Shown here piece by piece: positions 1 to 9,600 of a DNA stretch of 64,000 nucleotides. Origin of the DNA: DATKYQ01 sp964640665 (lineage in GTDB: Bacteria; Myxococcota; B64-G9). Below the pieces are notes generated by a model, which made no database searches, had not been told where the DNA came from, and saw only the letters and a program-made list of their open reading frames with translations. The position numbers and the translations under genes are program-made. The stretch spans positions 1 through 64,000 of the forward strand of contig CAZXHT010000004.1 in assembly GCA_964640665.1 (NCBI GenBank), written 5' to 3'. Numbering within the stretch: the first letter of the stretch is position 1; each line of letters opens with the position of its first letter.

Positions 1-80
1 CGTTAACATATCATTACGAATAGTTTGACCGTTTTCGTCTTAAAGTCCTGTCTGAACCGCAGCGGTTCAAAAAATACCCC

Positions 81-108
81 TTGTCGAACTCATTTTAAGT
101 GGTACAAT
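81..108 (+). promoter_or_regulatory. Candidate sigma70-type promoter
   Basis: TTGTCG (81-86) and TACAAT (103-108) are separated by 16 bases, matching the -35/-10 consensus at 4/6 and 5/6 positions. Transcription would start near 115 and give a leader of about 200 bases before the lipoprotein gene. It closely resembles the candidate promoter at 61696-61724. This was read by eye only. Confidence 0.45.
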
Positions 109-322
109 CAATCGCATAAATCATGGTTTCGCTGGAACCCAAAAGGGGGGGAGAATCCTATCGGTTCGGATCAACAGGTGCGTCTGGCGGCGGGGATTAC
201 TCGTCAGAGCCAGGGACGGGAACGTGCGTCCTTCCCATTTTGTCCAAGATGAAATGTCGTGGCCAAGCAAATCAATTTCAGACAATTGTAGCTTTCTCGC
301 CCAAGGGGCGGAGGAGGGGAAG
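109..322 (+). other. Long untranslated leader, no gene seen
   Basis: No convincing coding region precedes the ATG at 323. The short open frames here lack good ribosome sites and overlap one another. The stretch has a run of seven G at about 145-151. I looked for conserved cores of cyclic-di-GMP, cobalamin, fluoride and SAM riboswitches and saw none. A structured leader is possible but not shown. Confidence 0.3.
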
Positions 323-1423
323 ATGAGAAGCTTCTCGATCGTAGTGACGGCTCTGTTCGGCATAGCGCTGGGGGCGAGCTGGCTTGGGTGCGAGAATCGC
401 AGCGGAGACAAAGGCAATGAAAAACAACTTCAAGAAGTACGGTCGGATGAAGGAACGGAGAGATGGATTCCACCACGGGGAATGCCCGACGGAGGGCACG
501 TGCCTGCGATAACTCCTAGCAGGGAATACGCCGACCGCAAGGAGTACGAGAAGGCGCAGGCCTGGCTGCAGCGTCGGCTTCTCGAACTCGGGAGGAGGTC
601 GCCCAAGACGGAAGAGGAGCTACGGGTGATGATGCACCGCTGTCGCGAGACGCCCGAGGAGCTCGGATACCGCAAGGTAGACGAAGGCATTAAGACCGGG
701 AGCGTGCTGGTATGCGGTCTTTTCCTGCCGCCTCCCTACAGGCTGAGCTGCGAGCCGGAGCAAGGCCGGGAGTACACGCGGTACAAGCTGGTGGTGAACG
801 GCGTGACACTTTCCTCTACGCTCCCTTACGACGACTGCGGCTGGCCATACGAGGTTCTGGAGTCGCCACTGATGAAGGTGAGTGGATGCGATAAAAAGAT
901 TCATGAAGTCATGAAGAAGATGGAAGAAGAATCTGGGTCGATGACAGAGAAGACTACCAGGGAGAAGTTTCTTGCCGCCGTGAAGAGATGGGAGAAGATG
1001 CTCAGAGAGATCGAGTGCGAAGAACCGGGAGAGGTGTTCGAGGTCGAAAGTGTCAGAGTGGACGAGGAAGTGCAAAGGGCCAGGTTTAGCGTGACCGGAG
1101 GATTCGCATTTCCGGTATTCAACGCAAAAGATCCGAAGTTGATAGCCAGGAACCGTAAGAGGTTCAAGAAGCTTACGTCCGAGGAGTACACCGAGCAGTC
1201 GCTCAAGTCATGCAAGATGTACAAGAAATACGTGGAGAAACGGCTCTCGTGGGGATGGATTGTCGTAAATGGAGTGGCGCCACAAGCGCTGCTACCAAGG
1301 AACCGAGAGGCTCTTCTCTCCATCTTGAAGACGACCTACCCGTCCTTGATCGAGAAGAGGAGAAAAATCCGCAGGTACGTATGGGAGTCGCCCGAGTGCC
1401 TGCTGAAAGATGAGCTACGGTAA
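323..1423 (+). CDS. Putative lipoprotein of unknown function
   Basis: A 366-residue protein. The start at 323 follows a GGAGGGGA ribosome site and gives a clear lipoprotein signal: M-R-S-F, a hydrophobic core, then W-L-G-C with the lipidated Cys near residue 23. An upstream in-frame start at 224 would bury this signal and is less likely. After the signal comes a charged, Lys/Arg/Glu-rich mature part with no family I recognise. Two segments each contain a V-V-N-G-V motif, hinting at an internal duplication. The gene ends 10 bases before the start of the giant surface protein, so the two are probably cotranscribed. Arginine is largely written AGG/AGA here, unlike the CGC/CGG-rich genes after about 14 kb. 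Function is unknown; surface or periplasmic location is inferred. Confidence 0.75.
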   Translation: MRSFSIVVTALFGIALGASWLGCENRSGDKGNEKQLQEVRSDEGTERWIPPRGMPDGGHVPAITPSREYADRKEYEKAQAWLQRRLLELGRRSPKTEEELRVMMHRCRETPEELGYRKVDEGIKTGSVLVCGLFLPPPYRLSCEPEQGREYTRYKLVVNGVTLSSTLPYDDCGWPYEVLESPLMKVSGCDKKIHEVMKKMEEESGSMTEKTTREKFLAAVKRWEKMLREIECEEPGEVFEVESVRVDEEVQRARFSVTGGFAFPVFNAKDPKLIARNRKRFKKLTSEEYTEQSLKSCKMYKKYVEKRLSWGWIVVNGVAPQALLPRNREALLSILKTTYPSLIEKRRKIRRYVWESPECLLKDELR

Positions 1424-1433
1424 GGGGGTCGTC

Positions 1434-4400
1434 ATGAGACGCAATATTTCGATATCCACGGTTTTTGTGGCTCTTCTTGCAAGTGCATCAGCGGTGGCTA
1501 ACATGCCAAAAGAACCAATGAGCGACAAGTTCCTGGTGATCATGCCGTCCGCCTACGACCCAGCCATTGTATCGGCAAGCCAGGCAAGCGAGTGGAGCGC
1601 GTTTTTCCAGTTTACCCAAAAAGCCAACTCGTCCGGTGAAGAATACGAGATGCAGTACGGACGAAAGACTCTCTATGAAGAACAATACGAGGTGAAATTG
1701 TACGCTGACAAAGAGGGGGAAATAGATGATGACTGGAGTTTCGTAAGCCTGGTGGAGTTTTTGTCCGGATTCCAGCCCGGTGTAAACATCTCCTGGGGTG
1801 AGCACCATTTCAGCGTTAGGGATGAAGATCTTGTCGACTACCTTACCGTTGAGTCATGGAGGGCAGCAAGCAGCGATGAGTGTAAAAGAAAGGGAAAAGA
1901 CAAGCGTACTTTCTACGAAAACAACGGCATCGACGGCTTGCCATTGGTGTTCGACGGGCGCCCCGCCGAGGAAATAATGAGAGTTGAGCCAGCGGAGATC
2001 AGCGGGACCGGAAAGTGGAGCTGCAACCTGCTCATGCACAAGGACTGGATAGGACAGGTGTTGAGATCACAGAGACCGTCAATCGAGGCGAGGTGGTTCC
2101 ACTCGGTTCGCTGTTTCTCGACCGACCTTGGCGTCGCCCAGTCCATCGGCGGAGCGTTCGTTGCGACGGTGGCGACGGGATATGACGATACCGTCAGTCC
2201 ATGGGATGCAATGAGGTCGACGTCAGAGATCCTTGCATACATGAGCGGCAACTACTCCGAGATGCTGGTTGAAGATGCGGGTGTGGTCGATCCCGAGCCG
2301 AACTCCAACTACAGTGTGGATGAAGCAGTAGGAAACATACGCGGCAGGCAAGGCGCGACCGACTATGGGCTCAACTCCTGGATACCAGCAGGCTGCGACG
2401 ACAAAGTAAGGCTGTATGCGGCGCCGAGAGTGAACGAGCTTACCGTGAGATCGAGGGCCGATGGCGAGCAGTGGGAGGACGCCTACCGTTATGAGTTCGC
2501 CGAGTCATACCCTTTCACGCAACCTATCACAGGCGTGTGGGACTACCCCGGCGCGGAAGGCGAGGGCGGCAGGCTGGAGCTGAGTCGTTTGAAGGAGGTC
2601 GAGGCCGGAGATGAGATAGAAATCGAAGTTCTCATGACGGCGAGGATATCACAGGAGGCTGGAGGTCTGGAGGCGAGGATATACCCGGAGCAGAACCCTC
2701 AGCAAGAACTTGAGATCGATCTTTTCCCGCTGCAGGTATCGATGCACGGCGAGAAATGGATAAGCACTGTTCCGGTAAAGATACCAGAAGAGTTTCAAGG
2801 CGATATGCTGGTCGTGGAGTTGAGCGGGCGTGGATTGTTACCGGACGACAACGACTGCCTTGACACCAACGGCGACGGTCGATCGAGCAGTGCGAACGAG
2901 CCGGAATGCTTGGACAAGAACCACAAGGCCGACATGAGCATCGCGAAGATCATCGATTTCGAGATAACGAAATCCCCCGATCTCGTGACGCGGGAAAACC
3001 CGGCAATTCTCGGAGACGGCGTGAGCACGTACTTCCAGTTCAACCGGGAGATGGATGCAGAGGCAATACCGGAGGTCTGGGTTGTGTCCGGCATGGGGAT
3101 GAGCTACCGGCTGCCGCTTGAGAACACAATCTGGGTGGACGGCGAGGACGAGGATGGAAAGCCCCTTGCCAGCTCACGCTTCGAGGCAACCTGGAACATA
3201 CCCGATGATTTCGATTTGAGCGGTCAGGAGTTTCTCAGGCTGGATCTTGAGGTTCGCGGTGCCAAGACGGCCAGTGGGCGAGAGGTGAAGCCGCAGAGAA
3301 AGACCAAGGATGACGAGCTTCTCAGCCTGTGGGCCGACCTGGAGCGGCCGAAGCCCGCGGTGGCGGGTTGGATCGGTCCCAATGTTGAGTGCGGGGCATT
3401 GGAGATCGACTTCGCCATCGAGGACGAGCCTTCGTATTACGAGCCCGGGGCGCCCATCTCGCCGCCCGCCGCGAAGTTCGGCAAGATGGAACTGCACCTT
3501 GAGAAGGACGGAGTGGAAATCTTGACGGCGCCTCTTTCCGATCCGAACGAGCATTTCGTCCGGCCGCCGCCTTGGGCCAGTGGTAGCTACCGCTGGTGGG
3601 TGGAGGTAGAGGATTCTGCGGGGAACCTCGATCAGATCTCTTTCGAGCAGGAGGGAATGGAGAGAACGTCAGCGGAGCATTTTTCGGTGACATCTTGCGA
3701 GGAGGAATCCACCTATTGCAGGCGCCTGACCTGCAATGCAGACAAGAGGAGATGCGAGGTACATATTGTAACCTGCGAGTCGAGCCCATGCACGTCTTGC
3801 CACTGTGACAATGATCTGCAGGGATGCGTGTGCGTCAGTACCGGCATCTGCGAACCCGATCCCGGGGGATACGATAATGATGGAAGCGACACTTATCCTC
3901 CAGGTTACGACAGGCCCGACGAGAGTCATCTTTATGCAGACGACGTACCCAGGTGGGAGGATGTCACAAACGAATATCAGGCTGCGCGGGTGGGAGTGCT
4001 CAGGTCTTCTGTCTACCCGTCCATGTTCGGACTGCTTGACGAGTTCGGCGAGAAGGCCCGGCTGGTACAGTTGCCGTTGTCACCCGAGGATCTCGAAGGA
4101 GTGGATCTGCTGATCGTGCCTTCAGGGGGGCTGCGGAACCAGCAGACCGAGGAGTTCATGGAGGGAGTGCTTGCCTACGTCGAGGGTGGCGGGCAACTGT
4201 TGGTCATGGCACAGCCGCTGGGGGAGAACTTCGATGTGCTGCCCGGGGAGATTGAGGGCTACGGGTGGCAACAAGACCGGTCTTGCATCAGCAGAAACAT
4301 CTGGATCGAGGAAGAATACAGAGAGCATCCCGCATTGTCAGCCTTCGGATCGAGCGTTATCGATATCCCGCTGGACGGCCACTTCACGGTCTACCCGGAA

Positions 4401-6692
4401 GGCTCGCAGACGCTGCTGCGCAAGGTGTCGAACAACCGCGTGGCGCTGTTCAGGTACGTGGTGGGAGAGGGAAGCGTCACGGTCACCTCGTCTTATCTGG
4501 ACTACTGGCGGGCGCTGAGCTGGGGCCGGAGTGCGGCCGGCGCGGTGGAGTTTGGGTATGGCAGGAGCAAGACAAGCGATGTGATGTTCTTCAGGGATCT
4601 TATAAGCTGGCTGAAGATGCCCGCGGAGATTCCGCGGGTTACGCGGGACGGGGGGCCCGTGTCTCTTGGGCTCGTTGTGACCAACGATGCGCCCGGGGGC
4701 GAGCATGCCGCCCTGGCGAAGCTGCTGGTCCAGGAACCGAACAGAAATGTTGTCACCGAGGTAGTCGATCTGCCAGTGGATCTGTCCGTTGGCGAGTCTG
4801 CTCAATTGTCCCTCGAACAAGAATATAACTCTGTTCATGCGATGCGTTACGGCATCTGGCACGTGGCGGTGGAGCTGTACGACGGGGCTGGCAACCTGAT
4901 CAGGGAAGCCAGGGACAACCCCGGGGGGCGGTTCGCGGTGCCCTATCCAATCAGGGGTGAGTCCTACGTTCCGGAGGACATCGTCATAACTATTACCACG
5001 GACAAGAGTGTATATTTGTCCTACGAGACGGCTCACTTCACCTACACGGTCGAAAACCAGGGTGATCGAGAGCGGCATCTCGAGATAGACGTAGGTCTTG
5101 TTCATGTCGGGTATGAGATCACACAAGACATCATTCTCGCGCCGGGGGAGAAGTGGATCGAACAAAGGGACTACGGGCTGGCCGACTATCGTGAAGATGG
5201 TGTTTTCTGCATGGCATTGGATCTCGATGACGACAGGAGGCTGGCGGCCAACGCCGGCCTGAAGATTTTTTTCCTGGCTTATCCGTTGGTCATGTCCGCC
5301 TCCACTGAAAGACAGCGTATCATTCCCGGGGAGTCCGTCCCCGTTAGCGTGTCGTATCATAGCCTTTACGATTCGACCATCCAGGGGACGCTCTTTTTAC
5401 GAGCCGAGGGCCGGCCCCTGCCCCTGCTGGAGCAAGAGCTTGCCGTGGCGCCGTCTGGAGAGGGCAGCCTGGATGCCATGTTCACGATCCCGGCGGATGC
5501 CGAGCCGGGGCAACTTACGTTGATGGGCAGGTACGAGGACGAAGAAGGGCACGTGCTGGGAAGCTGTTCGCACAAGGTAATTGTATACTCCCCGTTCCTC
5601 GATCTGGTCACCTCGCTGGAGCCGGATAGAGAAATCTACCGTCGCGGGGATACGATCCTTTCGGCTTTGTCTTTCGCGAACGATTCAGACGAGGCCCTGG
5701 ATATTCATTACCAGCTCCGGCTGGGAGATATCGAGAGTCCTACCGAAAGCGTGTCCCTCGCGGCCGGCGGAGAGGTAACAATACAGGAGCAGATTGACGT
5801 GTCCTGGGATTACCAATTCACGGCAAATGAAAACCTGGTTCTTGAATACTGGGAGACATCGGGGCACGAGCTATACAAGAAAAAACGAGTCATGATTGAG
5901 GTTCCGCGTCTGTCGAGTATGATCGGCGCTATATCGGCGACGCCGGCGAGCGTGGACGTCTCTTGTGAAATATTTCTCGAAGGTCGGTCCGATCTGCAGG
6001 TGGATGCCGGCTGTAGGCTATACGATCCCGCGGGCGGCCTGGTGGCGGAGGAGTTACACCCGGCCATCATGCTCGAACCGTTTCAGCACCTGCCTCTTAG
6101 CTGTCACTTGCCCCCGGGTTTCCTGAAGCAAGGGGATTACACGATCGAGGTCTTCGCCGAATCTCCCCTGGCCAGGCGCACGGAACGAATCGAGAAGATC
6201 AAGTCGGACATCGAGGTGAAGCCGCCGGTTACGAACATCATCGGCCCGTCGCTGGCCTGGGAGAAGTCGTTCGGCGAGGCGGCCGGGCCGGTCATGCTTA
6301 TCAACAAGGGTGACTTCAGCTACCCGTCGGTGTTTGTTACGGAGAGCCTGCCCGAGGTGGGCCTGGTCTGGAGTCGCGAGGTGGCGATCGGACCACAGCA
6401 GGAGCTTTTGGTTGAGGCGCCCACGGGGGTGACCATACCGTATTTCAGGAACGCAGCCAGCTACTACAGGTGCATCGGGAGGGAGATCATGACCGAGACG
6501 GAGGACGACCTTGCCGCGGAGGTTACCGGCGGGTTCACCGTCTCAAGGGTCGAGACTGCCAGGATATCGACGCCGCGCCTGCACGTCGATATCGAGAACG
6601 TCGATCTGGACCTGTGCCTCTCGGACACCTTGTCTTTCGACGTCAAGGGGCACGGCACCGTCTACGGATTGGGCGCGCAGGAGAGGAGATGA
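1434..6692 (+). CDS. Giant secreted surface protein, N-terminal part
   Basis: 1752 residues. The start at 1434 follows AAGGGGG and gives a Sec signal peptide (M-R-R-N, hydrophobic stretch, A-S-A-V-A-N). An in-frame ATG at 1410 lies before this signal. Residues about 25-350 match no family I know. An Asp-rich segment follows near 470-490, then Ig-like stretches, then a Cys-rich knot at about 755-807 with some 14 cysteines. Residues about 850-1060 look like a class I glutamine-amidotransferase-like Rossmann domain of the non-catalytic secreted kind (L-L-I-V-P-S-G-G, G-G-G-Q-L-L-V). The rest is CARDB/MG2-like beta sandwiches. The frame stops at TGA TAG TGA (6690-6698) in the middle of a beta-sandwich domain that continues in another frame, where the following gene begins at the overlapping ATGA. 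It is probably one gene broken by a frameshift, or a translationally coupled pair. Confidence 0.75.
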   Translation: MRRNISISTVFVALLASASAVANMPKEPMSDKFLVIMPSAYDPAIVSASQASEWSAFFQFTQKANSSGEEYEMQYGRKTLYEEQYEVKLYADKEGEIDDDWSFVSLVEFLSGFQPGVNISWGEHHFSVRDEDLVDYLTVESWRAASSDECKRKGKDKRTFYENNGIDGLPLVFDGRPAEEIMRVEPAEISGTGKWSCNLLMHKDWIGQVLRSQRPSIEARWFHSVRCFSTDLGVAQSIGGAFVATVATGYDDTVSPWDAMRSTSEILAYMSGNYSEMLVEDAGVVDPEPNSNYSVDEAVGNIRGRQGATDYGLNSWIPAGCDDKVRLYAAPRVNELTVRSRADGEQWEDAYRYEFAESYPFTQPITGVWDYPGAEGEGGRLELSRLKEVEAGDEIEIEVLMTARISQEAGGLEARIYPEQNPQQELEIDLFPLQVSMHGEKWISTVPVKIPEEFQGDMLVVELSGRGLLPDDNDCLDTNGDGRSSSANEPECLDKNHKADMSIAKIIDFEITKSPDLVTRENPAILGDGVSTYFQFNREMDAEAIPEVWVVSGMGMSYRLPLENTIWVDGEDEDGKPLASSRFEATWNIPDDFDLSGQEFLRLDLEVRGAKTASGREVKPQRKTKDDELLSLWADLERPKPAVAGWIGPNVECGALEIDFAIEDEPSYYEPGAPISPPAAKFGKMELHLEKDGVEILTAPLSDPNEHFVRPPPWASGSYRWWVEVEDSAGNLDQISFEQEGMERTSAEHFSVTSCEEESTYCRRLTCNADKRRCEVHIVTCESSPCTSCHCDNDLQGCVCVSTGICEPDPGGYDNDGSDTYPPGYDRPDESHLYADDVPRWEDVTNEYQAARVGVLRSSVYPSMFGLLDEFGEKARLVQLPLSPEDLEGVDLLIVPSGGLRNQQTEEFMEGVLAYVEGGGQLLVMAQPLGENFDVLPGEIEGYGWQQDRSCISRNIWIEEEYREHPALSAFGSSVIDIPLDGHFTVYPEGSQTLLRKVSNNRVALFRYVVGEGSVTVTSSYLDYWRALSWGRSAAGAVEFGYGRSKTSDVMFFRDLISWLKMPAEIPRVTRDGGPVSLGLVVTNDAPGGEHAALAKLLVQEPNRNVVTEVVDLPVDLSVGESAQLSLEQEYNSVHAMRYGIWHVAVELYDGAGNLIREARDNPGGRFAVPYPIRGESYVPEDIVITITTDKSVYLSYETAHFTYTVENQGDRERHLEIDVGLVHVGYEITQDIILAPGEKWIEQRDYGLADYREDGVFCMALDLDDDRRLAANAGLKIFFLAYPLVMSASTERQRIIPGESVPVSVSYHSLYDSTIQGTLFLRAEGRPLPLLEQELAVAPSGEGSLDAMFTIPADAEPGQLTLMGRYEDEEGHVLGSCSHKVIVYSPFLDLVTSLEPDREIYRRGDTILSALSFANDSDEALDIHYQLRLGDIESPTESVSLAAGGEVTIQEQIDVSWDYQFTANENLVLEYWETSGHELYKKKRVMIEVPRLSSMIGAISATPASVDVSCEIFLEGRSDLQVDAGCRLYDPAGGLVAEELHPAIMLEPFQHLPLSCHLPPGFLKQGDYTIEVFAESPLARRTERIEKIKSDIEVKPPVTNIIGPSLAWEKSFGEAAGPVMLINKGDFSYPSVFVTESLPEVGLVWSREVAIGPQQELLVEAPTGVTIPYFRNAASYYRCIGREIMTETEDDLAAEVTGGFTVSRVETARISTPRLHVDIENVDLDLCLSDTLSFDVKGHGTVYGLGAQERR

Positions 6693-9600
6693 TAGTGAAG
6701 GTCTCGGTGCCCGGGGCCGGGTTCGAACAAGACGTGTCGCGAACGATATCTCCCGGGTCTCCTTCGTGGAGCGAGAATTTCGCTATTACGCTTCCTTCCG
6801 GTATCGAGAACGCCAGCGACGAGATCCGGGCGGAGATCGTGAAGCCCGATGTGAAATCGTACCCGATTTTCATGGAGGCATCGTGGGCCGTGGCACACTT
6901 CACGATCGTTCCGGCGATGCTTTCCGCCAGGCTTTCTGCGGCACCGGGCACTGCCGGCGGGTCCGGATCGGTGACTATCGAGAGCGGCGGAATGCTTGGC
7001 ACGGACTACGGTTGGGATCTGAGCCTGACTGGGTTTGGCGGCGTAGATTACCTGGCGGACACCGGAGGCGGTCATATCGACGGCTGCGGGGCGCAAGTTA
7101 CAGTGCCGTTCATTCTGCCCGACGGTCTTGCCGGAGGCAGGTACAGGCTGCACTTCGATCTTCGCCAGGGCACAGAGGACGCGGTGCCGTATACATTCCC
7201 TCTGGACATCAGCGGTCTTTCGGCGGGCCTGGATCTGTGGACCGATCGCGACGTCTACAGGTTGAGCGATCCCGTGTCCGGCCTTGGCACACTCACAAAC
7301 GGTCCCGTGCCTGTCACGGGAGGCGACCTACACCTGGAGGTCGTCAGGCTCAGGGCCGGGGCGGCCGCGCCGGACTGGCCGGCGCTGGGGGCCGGCGTGT
7401 CGCGCAGGTTCGCATCTGCGGGCGCCGGCGAAATCGAAGCGCCTCGCCTTCTTTGGGAACAGGCGCCGGCGAGCATGGTCGATTACTGGGCAGATGAAAG
7501 GGGGCCAGCGCTCGCCGACCTGGACGGCGACGGGGCCGCGGACGTGGTGCTTGTGAGCGGAGACGGAGTCATCAGGGCATACCGCGGCAGTGACGGCGCG
7601 CTTCTTTGGAGCCATTCGTTCGCATCGACCTATTACAGCACCGTCCCGCAGCTGGCCGACGTCGACGGCGACTCTTTCGTCGAGGTCTTCGTGCAACTTC
7701 CTGCGTCGGTGTTGTGCCTTTCGGGTGGGACAGGACAGGTTCTGTGGGAAGCGCCGCTTGTCGAGCAACACCAGGTCGGCGCCGCGAGCCCTCTGGGTGT
7801 CGCGGATCTCGACGGGGACGGTGTTGCCGAGGTGTTCCACCTGGATTTCGAGTCCGGCGCGGCCTTCCTGCACGTGCGCGACGCGCGCGACGGAACTTCT
7901 CTATGGGATACACGCGGCTCTGGGCTGCCGTTCGCGGTGTTCGGCGACCAGTCTCTCTCGGCCGGTGACCTGGACGGCAACGGTAGTTCCGAGGTGCTTG
8001 TTTCGGGTGGATTCAATGGCGGCCTGGCGGCTATCGGAGACGGCGGGTCCGTCGTCTGGACCCAACTTCCGGAATGCACCAGCCCGGCGCTGGCGGTCGT
8101 AGCCGATCTGGACGGTGACGGGACGATCGAGGTTGTAACGACCTGCGCCGGCAGGTTCAGCGCCTACCCGCCGGAAGTAGTTGCCCTCGCGGGGGCCGAC
8201 GGCAGCGTTCGCTGGAGGTCCTCTATTGTCACCGGCGGTGGAAATGCCATGCCGATGTCTCCTCTGACGGTCGCCGACCTGGACGGGGACGGTCTCCTGG
8301 AGATAGCGGGCTATTTCGGCAATCCATTCGGCGGCAACATCGTCGTTTTAGACGCCGCCGGCAACGAGGCCTGGCACCTAGACTACGGGTTTGTCTCGGG
8401 CGGCATGCCTGCCTGCGATCTGGATGGGGACGGGCAGGTTGAGTTGCTCGTTCTTGACGAGGCCGGCGTGCCCTGGAGCCTGCGGCTGCTTGACGGTGCC
8501 ACGGGCTCGCTAGAATGGGACGCTTTCGACAGCGGCCTCGAAATCTGGGGTCGCGCCAACACGGCCGTGGCCGACCTGGACGGAGACGGTTGGCTGGAAA
8601 TCGCCCTGGTAGACTCGGCCGATTGGACGGGCGCCAGCGGGCGCTTTGTGGCAATCGACTCCGACGTCACCGGAGGGCCGCGGCCCGGGGGCGAGGTCAC
8701 AGAGGAGATCCTCTGGCAGACCGATCGGGCCGAGGACCTGGGAGCTTCCGAGGTCGTGAGTATTTCAGAAAACATCGGACTGCTTGGCGTTACCGGGCAG
8801 CTCTGGTTCCGGGGCTGGCTGACCTCGGCGCTCGGACAGGAACTGGCCCGCGACAGATATCCTTTCCTGATCGTTGACGGCGACCAGGCGCTTTCGCTTG
8901 CGACCGACGCGGCGGTCTACAAGACGGGCGAGACGGTTTCCGTCTCGGGCCTGGTAAGCGAGTTGTCCGGTCTGCCCGCTTCCGATCTGGTTGTCACAGT
9001 GCGCGACGCCGGCTCCGCCGTGGTTTACCAGGAGGCGTTCGATCTCGCTGCCTACGAGCAGTACTCTTATGCATTCACACTGACGGCGGGTGTGCCGGGA
9101 AGCTACGATCTCTCCGCCGAGCTTACACTGGCCGGCGGCTCGGTCGCCTCGGCGCTCGCGCGCTACCGGGTGGCACCCATGCAACTTGCGGTCTCGTTCA
9201 GCGCACCCGACATTGTCGACGTCGAGCCGTTCGATCTGGTTGCGCGGATAGAGAACAACGGTGAGCTTGCGGCCGATCTCGACCTGACATTGAGCGAGCC
9301 CGGCTCGCAGGAGCAACGTTCCGTCAGCCTGCAACCCGGAGAGATCTCCGAGCAGTTGTACCAGCGCTCTATTCTCGAAGACACCGCCTATCATCTCGAG
9401 GCCGGCGGCGATCTGGCCTGGTCCGATGATCGCCTGGTGCGCTTCGGCCCGGCCTCGCTGATTACGGTCACTCCCTTCGGAGGCTACAGCGCCGACGAGC
9501 CGGTCGACATTCCCTGGACGCTTTCCAACATCGGCCTGATCGCCCGCGACTACGGGATGTCTCTCGAGATACTGGACTCTGCAGGGCAAGTAATCGATTC

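Noticed and set aside
6690..6698. Selenocysteine readthrough at the TGA, tempting because selA is in the window
   Set aside because: The TGA is followed in frame by TAG and TGA, so decoding it would gain nothing.
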